From: Angiostrongylus vasorum
Lineage: Eukaryota; Nematoda; Chromadorea; Rhabditida; Metastrongylidae
Assembly (NCBI GenBank): GCA_018806985.1
Contig: JADANN010000232.1
Span: forward strand, 1-64,000
Length of the DNA: 64,000 nt
Reading direction: 5' to 3'
The notes beneath the pieces were generated by a model. The model was not told the origin of the DNA, did no database searches, and saw nothing but the letters and a program-made list of their open reading frames with translations. The translations under genes and the position numbers were made by a program. Below, one piece after another: positions 24,961-38,032 of the stretch. Position 1 is the stretch's first letter. Every line of letters begins with the position of its first letter.

Positions 24961-25860
24961 CTTAGGTTGGGAACCCTCACGTTACCATGGCTGTGTTATT
25001 CGGTCCTCGCCTTAGGATGGGAAAACTCATGCTTCCATGACTGCGTTATTCGATTTTTGCCTTAACATTTGAACACTCACGCTACCATGACTGTGTTATT
25101 CGGTTTTTGCCTTAAGATGGGAACACTCACGCTACCATGGCTGTGTTATTCGGTCTTTGCCTTAAGATGGGAACACTCACGCTATCCATGGCTGTGTTAT
25201 TCGGTCTTTCGCCTTAGGATGGGAAAACTCATGCTTCCATGACTGCGTTATTCGGTCTTTGCCTTAAGGATGGGAACACTCACGCTTCCATGGCTGTGTT
25301 ATTCGGTCTTTGCCTTAAGGATGGGAACACTCACGCTTCCATGGCTGTGTTATTCGGTCTTTGCCTTAAGATGGGAACACTCACGTTACCATGGCTGTGT
25401 TATTCGGTCTTTGCCTTAAGATGGGGAACACTCACGCTGGCATCGCTGTGTTATTCGGTCCTCGCCTTAGGATGGGAAAACTCATGCTTCCATGACTGCG
25501 TTATTCGATCTTTTGCCTTAACATGTGAACACTCACGCTACCATGGCTGTGTTATTCGGTCTTTTGCCTTAAGATGGGAACACTCACGCTTCCATGGCTG
25601 TGTTATTCGGTCTTTGCCTTAGGATGGGAACACTCACGCTACCATGGCTGTGTTATTCGGTCCTCGCCTTAGGATGGGAAAACTCATGCTTCCATGACTG
25701 CGTTATTCGATTTTTGCCTTAACATTTGAACACTCACGCTACCATGACTGTGTTATTCGGTTTTTGCCTTAAGGTGGGAACACTCACACTATCCATGGCT
25801 GTGTTATTCGGTCTTTGCCTGAAGATGGGAACACTCAGGCTTCCATGGCTGTGTTATTCG

Positions 25861-26970
25861 GTCGTCGCCTTAGGATGGGAAAACTCATGCTTCCATGACT
25901 GCGTTATTCGATTTTTGCCTTAACATTTGAACACTCACGCTACCGTGACGGTGCTATTCGGTTTTTGCCTTAAGGTGGGAACACTGAAGCTGTGCATGGC
26001 TGTGTTGTTCGGTCTTTGCCCTTATGATGGGAAGACTCATGCTTCCATGACTGCGTTATTCGATTTTTTGCCTTAAGATGGGAACCCTGACGCTACCATG
26101 GCTGTGTTATTCAGTCTTTGCCTTAAGATGGGAACACTCACGCTTCCATGGCTGTGTTTATTCGGTCTTCGCCGTAAGATGGGCAACCCTCACGCTGCCA
26201 TGGTTGTATGATTCGTTCTTTGCCTTAAGATGGGAAATCCCTCGTTACCATGGCTGTGTTATTCGTTCTTTGCCTGAAGATGGGAACACTCACGCTGCCA
26301 TGGTTGTGTTATTCGGTCTTTGCTTTAAGACGGGAAAACTCACGCCACCTTTGCCATGATATTCGCTCTTTGCCTTAAGGTGGGAACACTCAGGCTTCCA
26401 TGGCTGTGTTATTCGGTCTTTGCCTTAAGATGGGAACACTCACGCTTCCATGGCTGTGTTATTCGGTCTTTGCCTGAGGATGGGAACACTCAGGCTTCCA
26501 TTGCTGTGTTGTTCGGTCTTTGCCTAAAGATGGGAACACTTACGCCTCCATGACTGCATTATTCGCTCTTTGCCATAACATTTGAACACTCACGCTACCA
26601 TGGCTGTGTTATTCGGTCTTTGCCTTAAGATGGGAAATCCCACGTTACCATGACTGTGTTATTCGGTCTTTGCCGTAAGATGGGGACACTCACGCTGGCA
26701 TCGCTGCGTTATTCGGTCCTCGCCTTAGGATGGGAAAACTCATGCTTCCATGACTGCGTTATTCGATTTTTGCCTTAACATTTGAACACTCACGCTACCA
26801 TGACTGTGTTATTCGGTCTTTTGCCTTAAGGTGGGAACACTCACGCTTCCATGGCTGTGTTATTCGGTCTTTGCCTTAGGATGGGAACACTCACGCTACC
26901 ATGGCTGTGTTATTCGGTCCTCGCCTTAGGATGGGAAAAGTCATGCTTCCATGACTGCGTTATTCGGTCT
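25861..26970 (+). repeat. Segmental duplicate, copy 2 (partner 19.8-21.1 kb)
   Basis: Repeats the marker series of the first copy: ggtcgtcgcc at 25860, taccgtgacggtgctattcg, cactgaagctgtgc, tatgatgggaagactc, tgtttattcggtcttcgcc, E at 26318, T trio at 26468, gaaatcccacgtt at 26633 and ggggacactcacgctggc at 26683. It carries two extra monomers near 26200-26300 that include ttcgttctttgcc. Confidence 0.85.
26468..26617 (+). repeat. T cassette
   Basis: gcctgagg with attgctgtgttgttcgg, gcctaaag with cacttacgcctcc, then gccataacatttg. Nearly identical to 2932-3082 although 23.5 kb apart. Confidence 0.84.
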
Positions 26971-27879
26971 TTGCCTGAGGATGGGAACACTCAGGCTTCC
27001 ATGGCTGTGTTATTCGGTCTTTGCCTTAGGATGGGAACACTCAGGCTTCCATGGCTGTGTTATTCGGTCTTTGCCTTAAGATGGGAACACTCACGCTACC
27101 ATGGCTGTGTTATTCGGTCTTTGCCTTAAGATGGGGACACTCACGCTGGCATGGCTGTGTTATTCGGTCCTCGCCTTAGGATGGGAAAACTCATGCTTCC
27201 ATGACTGCGTTATTCGATTTTTGCCTTAACATTTGAACACTCACGCTACCATGACTGTGTTATTCGGTCTTTTGCCTTAAGGTGGGAACACTCACGCTTC
27301 CATGGCTGTGTTATTCGGTCTTTGCCTTAAGATGGGAACACTCACGCTTCCATGGCTGTGTTATTCGGTCTTTGCCTTAGGATGGGAAACACTCACGCTT
27401 CCATGGCTGTGTTATTCGGTCTTTGCCTGAGGATGGGAACACTCAGGCTTCCATGGCTGTGTTATTCGGTCTTTGCCTTAAGATGGGAACACTCACGCTT
27501 CCATGGCTGTGTTATTCGGTCTTTGCCTTAAGATGGGAACACTCACGCTACCCATGGCTGTGTTATTCGGTCTTTGCCTTAAGATGGGGAACACTCACGC
27601 TTCCATGGCTGTGTTATTCGGTCCTCGCCTTAGGATGGGAAAACTCATGCTTCCATGACTGCGTTATTCGATTTTTGCCTTAACATTTGAACACTCACGC
27701 TACCATGGCTGTGTTATTCGGTCTTTTGCCTTAAGATGGGAACACTCACGCTATCCATGGCTGTGTTATTCGGTCTTTGCCTTAAGATGGGAACACTCAC
27801 GCTTCCATGGCTGTGTTATTCGGTCTTTGCCTTAGGATGGGAAACACTCACGCTTCCATGGCTGTGTTATTCGGTCTTT

Positions 27880-28600
27880 GCCTTAAGATGGGAACACTCA
27901 CGCTTCCATGGCTGTGTTATTCGGTCTTTGCCTTAAGATGGGAACACTCACGCTTCCATGGCTGTGTTATTCGGTCTTTGCCTTAAGATGGGAACACTCA
28001 CGCTTCCATGGCTGTGTTATTCGGTCTTTGCCTTAAGATGGGAACACTCACGCTACCATGGCTGTGTTATTCGGTCTTTGCCTTAAGATGGGAACACTCA
28101 CGCTTCCATGGCTGTGTTATTCGGTCTTTGCCTTAAGATGGGAACACTCACGCTTCCCATGACTGTGTTATTCGGTCTTTGCCTTAAGATGGGAACACTC
28201 ACGCTACCATGGCTGTGTTATTCGGTCTTTGCCTTAAGATGGGAACACTCACGCTTCCATGGCTGTGTTATTCGGTCTTTGCCTTAAGATGGGAACACTC
28301 ACGCTTCCATGACTGCGTTATTCGGTCTTTGCCTTAAGATGGGAACACTCACGCTACCATGGCTGTGTTATTCGGTCTTTGCCTTAAGATGGGAACACTC
28401 ACGCTTCCATGGCTGTGTTATTCGGTCTTTGCCTTAAGATGGGAACACTCACGCTGCCATGGCTGTGTTATTCGGTCTTTGCCTTAAGATGGGAACACTC
28501 ACGCTTCCATGGCTGTGTTATTCGGTCTTTGCCTTAAGATGGGAACACTCACGCTACCATGGCTGTGTTATTCGGTCTTTGCCTTAGGATGGGAAACACT
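27880..28600 (+). repeat. Homogeneous monomer run
   Basis: About fourteen successive monomers differ from the consensus almost only at base 40 (t, a or g before ccatgg), plus a few gactg variants. This near-identity contrasts with the diverse 1-22 kb part and suggests recent local expansion. Confidence 0.85.
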
Positions 28601-29278
28601 CATGCTTCCATGGCTGTGTTATTCGGTCTTTTGCCTTAAGATGGGAACACTCACGCTACCATGGCTGTGTTATTCGGTCTTTGCCTTAAGATGGGAACAC
28701 TCACGCTTCCATGGCTGTGTTATTCGGTCTTTGCCTGAAGATGGGAACACTCACGCTGCCATGGTTGTGTTATTCGGTCTTTGCCTTTAAGATGGGAAAC
28801 TCACGCCACCATGGCTGTGATATTCGCTCTTTGCCTTAAGGTGGGAACACTCAGGCTTCCATGGCTGTGTTATTCGGTCCTCGCCTTAGGATGGGAAAAC
28901 TCATGCTTCCATGACTGCGTTATTCGATTTTTGCCTTAACATTTGAACACTCACGCTACCATGACTGTGTTATTCGGTCTTTGCCTTAAGGTGGGAACAC
29001 TCACGCTTCCATGGCTGTGTTATTCGGTCTTTGCCTTAGGATGGGAACACTCACGCTTCCATGGCTGTGTTATTCGGTCTTTGCCTTAAGATGGGAACAC
29101 TCACGCTTCCATGGCTGTGTTATTCGGTCTTTGCCTTAAGATGGGAACACTCACGCTTCCATGGCTGTGTTATTCGGTCTTTGCCTTAAGATGGGAACAC
29201 TCACGCTGCCATGGCTGTGTTATTCGGTCTTTGCCTGAAGATGGGAACACTCACGCTGCCATGGTTGTGTTATTCGGT

Positions 29279-29331
29279 CTTTGCTTTAAGACGGGGGAAA
29301 ACTCACGCCACCATTTGCCATGATATTCGCT
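29279..29331 (+). repeat. Solitary E monomer
   Basis: Carries tttgctttaagacggggg and cgccaccatttgccatga, preceded by the ccatggttgtg partner monomer and a tgaagatggg monomer. F is nearly consensus and no B follows. Confidence 0.8.
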
Positions 29332-31239
29332 CTTTGCCTTAAGGTGGGAACACTCACGCTTCCATGGCTGTGTTATTCGGTCTTTGCCTTAAGATGGGAA
29401 CACTCACGCTTCCATGGCTGTGTTATTCGGTCTTTGCCTTAAGATGGGAACACTCACGCTTCCATGGCTGTGTTATTCGGTCTTTGCCTTAGGATGGGAA
29501 CACTCACGCTTCCATGGCTGTGTTATTCGGTCTTTGCCTTAAGATGGGAACACTCACGCTTCCATGACTGCGTTATTCGGTCTTTGCCTTAAGATGGGAA
29601 CACTCACGCTACCATGGCTGTGTTATTCGGTCTTTGCCTTAAGATGGGAACACTCACGCTACCATGGCTGTGTTATTCGGTCTTTGCCTTAAGATGGGAA
29701 CACTCACGCTGCCATGGCTGTGTTATTCGGTCCTCGCCTTAGGATGGGAAAACTCATGCTTCCATGACTGCGTTATTCGATTTTTGCCTTAACATTTGAA
29801 CACTCACGCTACCATGACTGTGTTATTCGGTCTTTTGCCTTAAGGTGGGAACACTCACGCTATCCATGGCTGTGTTATTCGGTCTTTGCCTTGAGGATGG
29901 GAACACTCACGCTGCCATGGCTGTGTTATTCGGTCTTTGCCTTAAGATGGGAACACTCACGCTACCATGGCTGTGTTATTCGGTCTTTGCCTTAAGATGG
30001 GAACACTCACGCTGCCATGGCTGTGTTATTCGGTCTTTGCCTTAAGATGGGAACACTCACGCTTCCATGGCTGTGTTATTCGGTCTTTGCCTTAAGATGG
30101 GAACACTCACGCTGCCATGGCTGTGTTATTCGGTCTTTGCCTTAAGATGGGAACACTCACGCTACCATGGCTGTGTTATTCGGTCTTTGCCTGAAGATGG
30201 GAACACTCACGCTGCCATGGCTGTGTTATTCGGTCTTTGCCTTTAAGATGGGAAAACTCACGCTACCATGGCTATGATATTCGCTCTTTGCCTTAAGATG
30301 GGAACACTCACGCTTCCATGGCTGTGTTATTCGGTCTTTGCCTTAAGATGGGAACACTCACGCTTCCATGGCTGTGTTATTCGGTCTTTTGCCTTAAGAT
30401 GGGAACACTCACGCTTCCATGGCTGTGTTATTCGGTCTTTGCCTTAAGATGGGAACACTCACGCTACCATGGCTGTGTTATTCGGTCTTTGCCTTAAGAT
30501 GGGAACACTCACGCTTCCATGGCTGTGTTATTCGGTCTTTGCCTTAAGATGGGAACACTCACGCTACCATGGCTGTGTTATTCGGTCTTTGCCTTAAGAT
30601 GGGAACACTCACGCTTCCATGGCTGTGTTATTCGGTCTTTGCCTTAAGATGGGAACACTCACGCTGCCATGGCTGTGTTATTCGGTCTTTGCCTTAGGAT
30701 GGGAAAACTCATGCTTCCATGACTGCGTTATTCGATCTTTGCCTTAAGATGGGAACACTCACGCTACCATGGCTGTGTTATTCGGTCTTTGCCTTAAGAT
30801 GGGAACACTCACGCTACCCATGGCTGTGTTATTCGGTCTTTGCCTTAAGATGGGAACACTCACGCTACCCATGGCTGTGTTATTCGGTCTTTGCCTTAAG
30901 ATGGGAACACTCACGCTTCCATGGCTGTGTTATTCGGTCTTTGCCTTAAGATGGGAAACACTCACGCTACCATGGCTGTGTTATTCGGTCTTTGCCTTAA
31001 GATGGGAACACTCACGCTTCCATGGCTGTGTTATTCGGTCTTTGCCTTAAGATGGGAACACTCACGCTTCCATGGCTGTGTTATTCGGTCTTTGCCTTAA
31101 GATGGGAACACTCACGCTTCCATGGCTGTGTTATTCGGTCTTTGCCTTAAGATGGGAACACTCACGCTACCATGGCTGTGTTATTCGGTCTTTGCCTTAA
31201 GATGGGAACACTCACGCTGCCATGGTTGTGTTATTCGGT

Positions 31240-31641
31240 CTTTGCTTTAAGATGGGAAAACTCACGCCACCTTTGCCATGATATTCGCTCTTTGCCTTAA
31301 GGTGGGAACACTCAGGCTTCCATGGCTGTGTTATTCGGTCCTCGCCTTAGGATGGGAAAACTCATGCTTCCATGACTGCGTTATTCGATCTTTTGCCTTA
31401 AGATGGGAACACTCACGCTGCCATGGCTGTGTTATTCGGTCTTTGCTTTAAGATGGGAAACTCACGCCACCTTTGGCTATGATATTCGCTCTTTGCCTTA
31501 AGGTGGGAACACTCAGGCTTCCATGGCTGTGTTATTCGGTCCTCGCCTTAGGATGGGAAAACTCATGCTTCCATGACTGCGTTATTCGATCTTTTGCCTT
31601 AAGATGGGAACACTCACGCTTCCATGGCTGTGTTATTCGGT
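31240..31641 (+). repeat. Tandem pair of E-F-B-standard units (201 bp period)
   Basis: E monomers start at 31240 and 31441, each followed by F (ttaaggtggg, actcagg), B, and then a cttttgccttaag monomer. This is the clearest direct tandem duplication of the four-monomer unit. C is replaced by a near-consensus monomer in both copies. Confidence 0.87.
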
Positions 31642-32251
31642 CTTTGCCTTAAGATGGGAACACTCACGCTACCATGGCTGTGTTATTCGGTCTTTGCCTT
31701 AAGATGGGAACACTCACGCTTCCATGGCTGTGTTATTCGGTCTTTGCCTTAAGATGGGAACACTCACGCTACCCATGGCTGTGTTATTCGGTCTTTGCCT
31801 TAAGATGGGAACACTCACGCTGCCATGGCTGTGTTATTCGGTCTTTGCCTTAAGATGGGAACACTCACGCTTCCATGGCTGTGTTATTCGGTCTTTGCCT
31901 TAAGATGGGAACACTCACGCTGCCATGGCTGTGTTATTCGGTCTTTGCCTTAAGATGGGAACACTCACGCTACCCATGGCTGTGTTATTCGGTCTTTGCC
32001 TTAAGATGGGAACACTCACGCTTCCATGGCTGTGTTATTCGGTCTTTGCCTTAGGATGGGAAAACTCATGCTTCCATGACTGCGTTATTCGATCTTTTGC
32101 CTTAAGATGGGAACACTCACGCTACCATGACTGTGTTATTCGGTCTTTTGCCTTAAGATGGGAACACTCACGCTGTCCATGGCTGTGTTATTCGGTCTTT
32201 GCCTTAGGATGGGAAAACTCATGCTTCCATGACTGCGTTATTCGATTTTTG

Positions 32252-32547
32252 CCTTAAGATGGGAACCCTGACGCTCCCATGGCTGTGTTATTCAGTCTTT
32301 GCCTGAAGATGGGAACACTCACGCTTCCATGGCTGTGTTATTCGGTCTTTGCCTTAAAGATGGGAACACTCACGCTGCCATGGTTGTATTATTCGGTCTT
32401 TGCTTTAAGACGGGGAAACTCACGCCACCTTTGGCATGATATTCGCTCTTTGCCTTAAGGTGGGAACACTCAGGCTTCCATGGCTGTGTTATTCGGTCCT
32501 CGCCTTAGGATGGGAAAACTCATGCTTCCATGACTGCGTTATTCGAT
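32252..32547 (+). repeat. Extended E-F-B higher-order unit
   Basis: ccctgacgctccc, ttcagtctttgcctgaag, gccttaaagatggg, a ccatggttgtatt junction, E at 32398 (cctttggcatg), F and B. It matches 37738-38032 at a spacing of about 5,486 bp. This is the only ccctgacgctccc monomer I saw in the right-hand part. Confidence 0.85.
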
Positions 32548-33506
32548 TTTTTGCCTTAAGATGGGAACACTCACGCTTCCATGGCTGTGTTATTCGGTCT
32601 TTGCCTTAGGATGGGAACACTCACGCTACCATGGCTGTGTTATTCGGTCTTTGCCTTAAGATGGGAACACTCACGCTTCCATGGCTGTGTTATTCGGTCT
32701 TTGCCTTAAGATGGGGAACACTCACGCTTCCATGGCTGTGTTATTCGGTCTTTGCCTTAAGATGGGAAAACTCATGCTTCCATGACTGCGTTATTCGATC
32801 TTTTGCCTTAAGATGGGAACACTCACGCTACCCATGGCTGTGTTATTCGGTCTTTGCCTTAAGATGGGAACACTCACGCTTCCATGGCTGTGTTATTCGG
32901 TCTTTGCCTTAAGATGGGAACACTCACGCTGCCATGGCTGTGTTATTCGGTCTTTGCCTTAAGATGGGAACACTCACGCTACCATGGCTGTGTTATTCGG
33001 TCTTTGCCTTAAGATGGGAACACTCACGCTTCCATGGCTGTGTTATTCGGTCTTTGCCTTAAGATGGGAACACTCACGCTACCATGGCTGTGTTATTCGG
33101 TCTTTGCCTTAAGATGGGAACACTCACGCTGCCATGGCTGTGTTATTCGGTCTTTGCCTTAAGATGGGAACACTCACGCTGCCATGGCTGTGTTATTCGG
33201 TCTTTGCCTTAAAGATGGGAACACTCACGCTACCCATGGCTGTGTTATTCGGTCTTTGCCTTAAGATGGGAACACTCACGCTACCATGGCTGTGTTATTC
33301 GGTCTTTGCCTTAAGATGGGGAACACTCACGCTGCCATGGCTGTGTTATTCGGTCCTCGCCTTAGGATGGGAAAACTCATGCTTCCATGACTGCGTTATT
33401 CGATTTTTGCCTTAACATTTGAACACTCACGCTACCATGGCTGTGTTATTCGGTCTTTTGCCTTAAGGTGGGAACACTCACGCTATCCATGGCTGTGTTA
33501 TTCGGT

Positions 33507-33606
33507 CTTTGCCTTGAGATGGGACCACTCACGCTGCCATCGCTGCGTTATTCGGTCTTTGCCTTAAGATGGGAAACACATCACGCTACCATGGCTGTGA
33601 TATTCG
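33507..33606 (+). repeat. G-type monomer with gaaacacatcacg partner
   Basis: ccttgagatgggaccactc with gccatcgctgcg, then gggaaacacatcacgctacc with atggctgtgatattcgg. Related G monomers occur at 41.2, 49.1 and 53.3 kb. Confidence 0.8.
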
Positions 33607-34060
33607 GTCTTTGCCTTAAGATGGGAACACTCACGCTGCCATGGCTGTGTTATTCGGTCTTTGCCTTAAGATGGGAACACTCACGCTGCCATGGCTGTGT
33701 TATTCGGTCTTTGCCTTAAGATGGGAACACTCACGCTACCATGGCTGTGTTATTCGGTCTTTGCCTTAAGATGGGAACACTCACGCTGCCATGGCTGTGT
33801 TATTCGGTCTTTGCCTTAAGATGGGAACACTCACGCTACCATGGCTGTGTTATTCGGTCTTTGCCTTAAGATGGGAACACTCACGCTACCATGGCTGTGT
33901 TATTCGGTCTTTTGCCTTAAGATGGGAACACTCACGCTTCCATGGCTGTGTTATTCGGTCTTTGCCTTAAGATGGGAACACTCACGCTTCCATGGCTGTG
34001 TTATTCGGTCTTTGCCTTAAAGATGGGAACACTCACGCTGCCATGGTTGTATTATTCGGT

Positions 34061-34210
34061 CTTTGCTTTAAGATGGGAAAACTCACGCCACCTTTGCCAT
34101 GATATTCGCTCTTTGCCTTAAGGTGGGAACACTCACGCTTCCATGGCTGTGTTATTCGGTCCTCGCCTTAGGATGGGAAAACTCATGCTTCCATGACTGC
34201 GTTATTCGAT
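34061..34210 (+). repeat. E-F-B unit
   Basis: E (tttgctttaagatggg, cgccacctttgccatga), F with cacgcttcc in place of caggcttcc, and B. A standard monomer replaces C. Confidence 0.84.
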
Positions 34211-37200
34211 TTTTGCCTTAAGATGGGAACACTCACGCTTCCATGGCTGTGTTATTCGGTCTTTGCCTTAAGATGGGAACACTCACGCTTCCATGGCTGT
34301 GTTATTCGGTCTTTGCCTGAAGATGGGAACACTCAGGCTTCCATGGCTGTGTTATTCGGTCTTTGCCTTAAGATGGGAAAACTCACGCTTCCATGGCTGT
34401 GTTATTCGGTCTTTGCCTTAAGATGGGAACACTCACGCTTCCATGGCTGTGTTATTCGGTCTTTTGCCTTAAGATGGGAACACTCACGCTACCATGGCTG
34501 TGTTATTCGGTCCTCGCCTTAGGGATGGGAAAACTCATGCTTCCATGACTGCGTTATTCGGTCTTTTGCCTTAAGATGGGAACACTCACGCTACCATGGC
34601 TGTGTTATTCGGTCTTTGCCTTAAGATGGGAACACTCACGCTTCCCATGGCTGTGTTATTCGGTCTTTGCCTTAAGATGGGAACACTCACGCTTCCCATG
34701 GCTGTGTTATTCGGTCTTTGCCTTAAGATGGGAACACTCACGCTTCCATGGCTGTGTTATTCGGTCTTTTGCCTTAAGATGGGAACACTCACGCTTCCAT
34801 GGCTGTGTTATTCGGTCCTCGCCTTAGGATGGGAAAACTCATGCTTCCATGACTGCGTTATTCGATTTTTGCCTTAAGATGGGAACACTCACGCTACCAT
34901 GGCTGTGTTATTCGGTCTTTGCCTTAAGATGGGAACACTCACGCTTCCATGGCTGTGTTATTCGGTCTTTGCCTTAAGATGGGAACACTCACGCTTCCAT
35001 GGCTGTGTTATTCGGTCTTTGCCTTAAGATGGGGAACACTCACGCTACCATGGCTGTGTTATTCGGTCTTTGCCTTAGGATGGGAAACACTCATGCTTCC
35101 ATGGCTGTGTTATTCGGTCTTTGCCTTAAGATGGGAACACTCACGCTACCATGGCTGTGTTATTCGGTCTTTGCCTTAAGATGGGAACACTCACGCTACC
35201 ATGGCTGTGTTATTCGGTCTTTGCCTTAAGATGGGAACACTCACGCTGCCATGGCTGTGTTATTCGGTCTTTGCCTTAAGATGGGAACACTCACGCTACC
35301 ATGGCTGTGTTATTCGGTCTTTGCCTTAAGATGGGGAACACTCACGCTACCATGGCTGTGTTATTCGGTCTTTGCCTTAAGATGGGAACACTCACGCTTC
35401 CATGGCTGTGTTATTCGGTCTTTGCCTTAAGATGGGAACACTCACGCTACCATGGCTGTGTTATTCGGTCTTTGCCTTAAGATGGGAACACTCACGCTTC
35501 CATGGCTGTGTTATTCGGTCTTTGCCTTAAGATGGGAACACTCACGCTACCATGGCTGTGTTATTCGGTCTTTGCCTTAAGATGGGAACACTCACGCTAT
35601 CCATGGCTGTGTTATTCGGTCTTTGCCTTAAGATGGGGAACACTCACGCTGCCATCGCTGCGTTATTCGGTCCTTTGCCTTAGGATGGGAAAACTCATGC
35701 TTCCATGACTGCGTTATTCGATTTTTGCCTTAACATTTGAACACTCACGCTACCATGACTGTGTTATTCGGTCTTTTGCCTTAAGATGGGAACACTCACG
35801 CTATCCATGGCTGTGTTATTCGGTCTTTGCCTTAAGATGGGAACACTCACGCTGCCATGGCTGTGTTATTCGGTCTTTGCCTTAAGATGGGAAAACTCAC
35901 GCTACCATGGCTGTGTTATTCGATCTTTGCCTTAAGATGGGAACACTCACGCTGCCATGGCTGTGTTATTCGGTCTTTGCCTTAAGATGGGAACACTCAC
36001 GCTACCATGGCTGTGTTATTCGGTCTTTGCCTTAAGATGGGAACACTCACGCTACCCATGGCTGTGTTATTCGGTCTTTGCCTTAAGATGGGAACACTCA
36101 GGCTTCCATGGCTGTGTTATTCGGTCCTCGCCTTAGGATGGGAAAACTCATGCTTCCATGACTGCGTTATTCGATCTTTTGCCTTAAGATGGGAACACTC
36201 ACGCTACCATGGCTGTGTTATTCGGTCTTTGCCTTAAGATGGGAACACTCACGCTGCCATGGCTGTGTTATTCGGTCTTTGCCTTAAGATGGGAACACTC
36301 ACGCTACCATGGCTGTGTTATTCGGTCTTTGCCTTAAGATGGGAACACTCACGCTACCATGGCTGTGTTATTCGGTCTTTGCCTTAAGATGGGAACACTC
36401 ACGCTACCATGGCTGTGTTATTCGGTCTTTGCCTTAAGATGGGAACACTCACGCTTCCATGGCTGTGTTATTCGGTCTTTGCCTTAAGATGGGAACACTC
36501 ACGCTTCCATGGCTGTGTTATTCGATCTTTGCCTTAAGATGGGAACACTCACGCTGCCATGGCTGTGTTATTCGGTCTTTGCCTTAAGATGGGAACACTC
36601 ACGCTACCATGGCTGTGTTATTCGGTCTTTGCCTTAAGATGGGAACACTCACGCTTCCATGGCTGTGTTATTCGGTCCTCGCCTTAGGATGGGAAAACTC
36701 ATGCTTCCATGACTGCGTTATTCGATCTTTGCCTTAAGATGGGAACACTCACGCTTCCCATGGCTGTGTTATTCGGTCTTTGCCTTAAGATGGGAACACT
36801 CACGCTGCCATGGCTGTGTTATTCGGTCTTTGCCTTAAGATGGGAACACTCACGCTACCATGGCTGTGTTATTCGGTCTTTGCCTTAAGATGGGAACACT
36901 CACGCTACCATGGCTGTGTTATTCGGTCTTTGCCTTAAGATGGGGAACACTCACGCTTCCATGGCTGTGTTATTCGGTCTTTGCCTTAAGATGGGAACAC
37001 TCACGCTACCATGACTGTGTTATTCGGTCTTTTGCCTTAAGATGGGAACACTCACGCTGCCATGGCTGTGTTATTCGGTCTTTGCCTTAAGATGGGAACA
37101 CTCACGCTGCCATGGCTGTGTTATTCGGTCTTTGCCTTAAGATGGGAACACTCACGCTTCCATGGCTGTGTTATTCGGTCTTTGCCTTAAGATGGGAAAC

Positions 37201-37431
37201 ACTCACGCTACCATGGCTGTGTTATTCGGTCTTTGCCTTAAGATGGGAACACTCACGCTACCATGGCTGTGTTATTCGGTCTTTTGCCTTAAGATGGGAA
37301 CACTCACGCTGCCATGGCTGTGTTATTCGGTCTTTGCCTTAAGATGGGAACACTCACGCTACCATGGCTGTGTTATTCGGTCTTTGCCTGAAGATGGGAA
37401 CACTCACGCTGCCATGGTTGTGTTATTCGGT

Positions 37432-37581
37432 CTTTGCTTTAAGACGGGGAAACTCACGCCACCTTTGCCATGATATTCGCTCTTTGCCTTAAGGTGGGAA
37501 CACTCAGGCTTCCATGGCTGTGTTATTCGGTCCTCGCCTTAGGATGGGAAAACTCATGCTTCCATGACTGCGTTATTCGAT
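37432..37581 (+). repeat. E-F-B unit
   Basis: E with gacggggaaactcacgccac, F with actcagg, and B. It is preceded by a tgaagatggg and ccatggttgtg monomer. The next E starts 451 bp later. Confidence 0.85.
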
Positions 37582-37737
37582 TTTTGCCTTAAGATGGGAA
37601 CACTCACGCTTCCATGGCTGTGTTATTCGGTCTTTGCCTTAAGGGTGGGAACACTCACGCTACCATGGCTGTGTTATTCGGTCCTCGCCTTAGGATGGGA
37701 AAACTCATGCTTCCATGACTGCGTTATTCGATTTTTG

Positions 37738-38032
37738 CCTTAAGATGGGAACACTCACGCTCCCATGGCTGTGTTATTCAGTCTTTGCCTGAAGCTGGGA
37801 ACACTCACGCTTCCATGGCTGTGTTATTCGGTCTTTGCCTAAAGATGGGAACACTCACGCTGCCATGGTTGTATTATTCGGTCTTTGCTTTAAGACGGGG
37901 AAACTCACGCCACCTTTGCCATGATATTCGCTCTTTGCCTTAAGGTGGGAACACTCAGGCTTCCATGGCTGTGTTATTCGGTCCTCGCCTTAGGATGGGA
38001 AAACTCATGCTTCCATGACTGCGTTATTCGAT
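37738..38032 (+). repeat. Extended E-F-B higher-order unit
   Basis: cacgctcccatgg, ttcagtctttgcctgaagc, gcctaaagatggg, a ccatggttgtatt junction, E at 37883, F and B. It shares ttcagt and gaagctggg with 17476-17676, and its whole order with 32252-32547. Confidence 0.85.
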
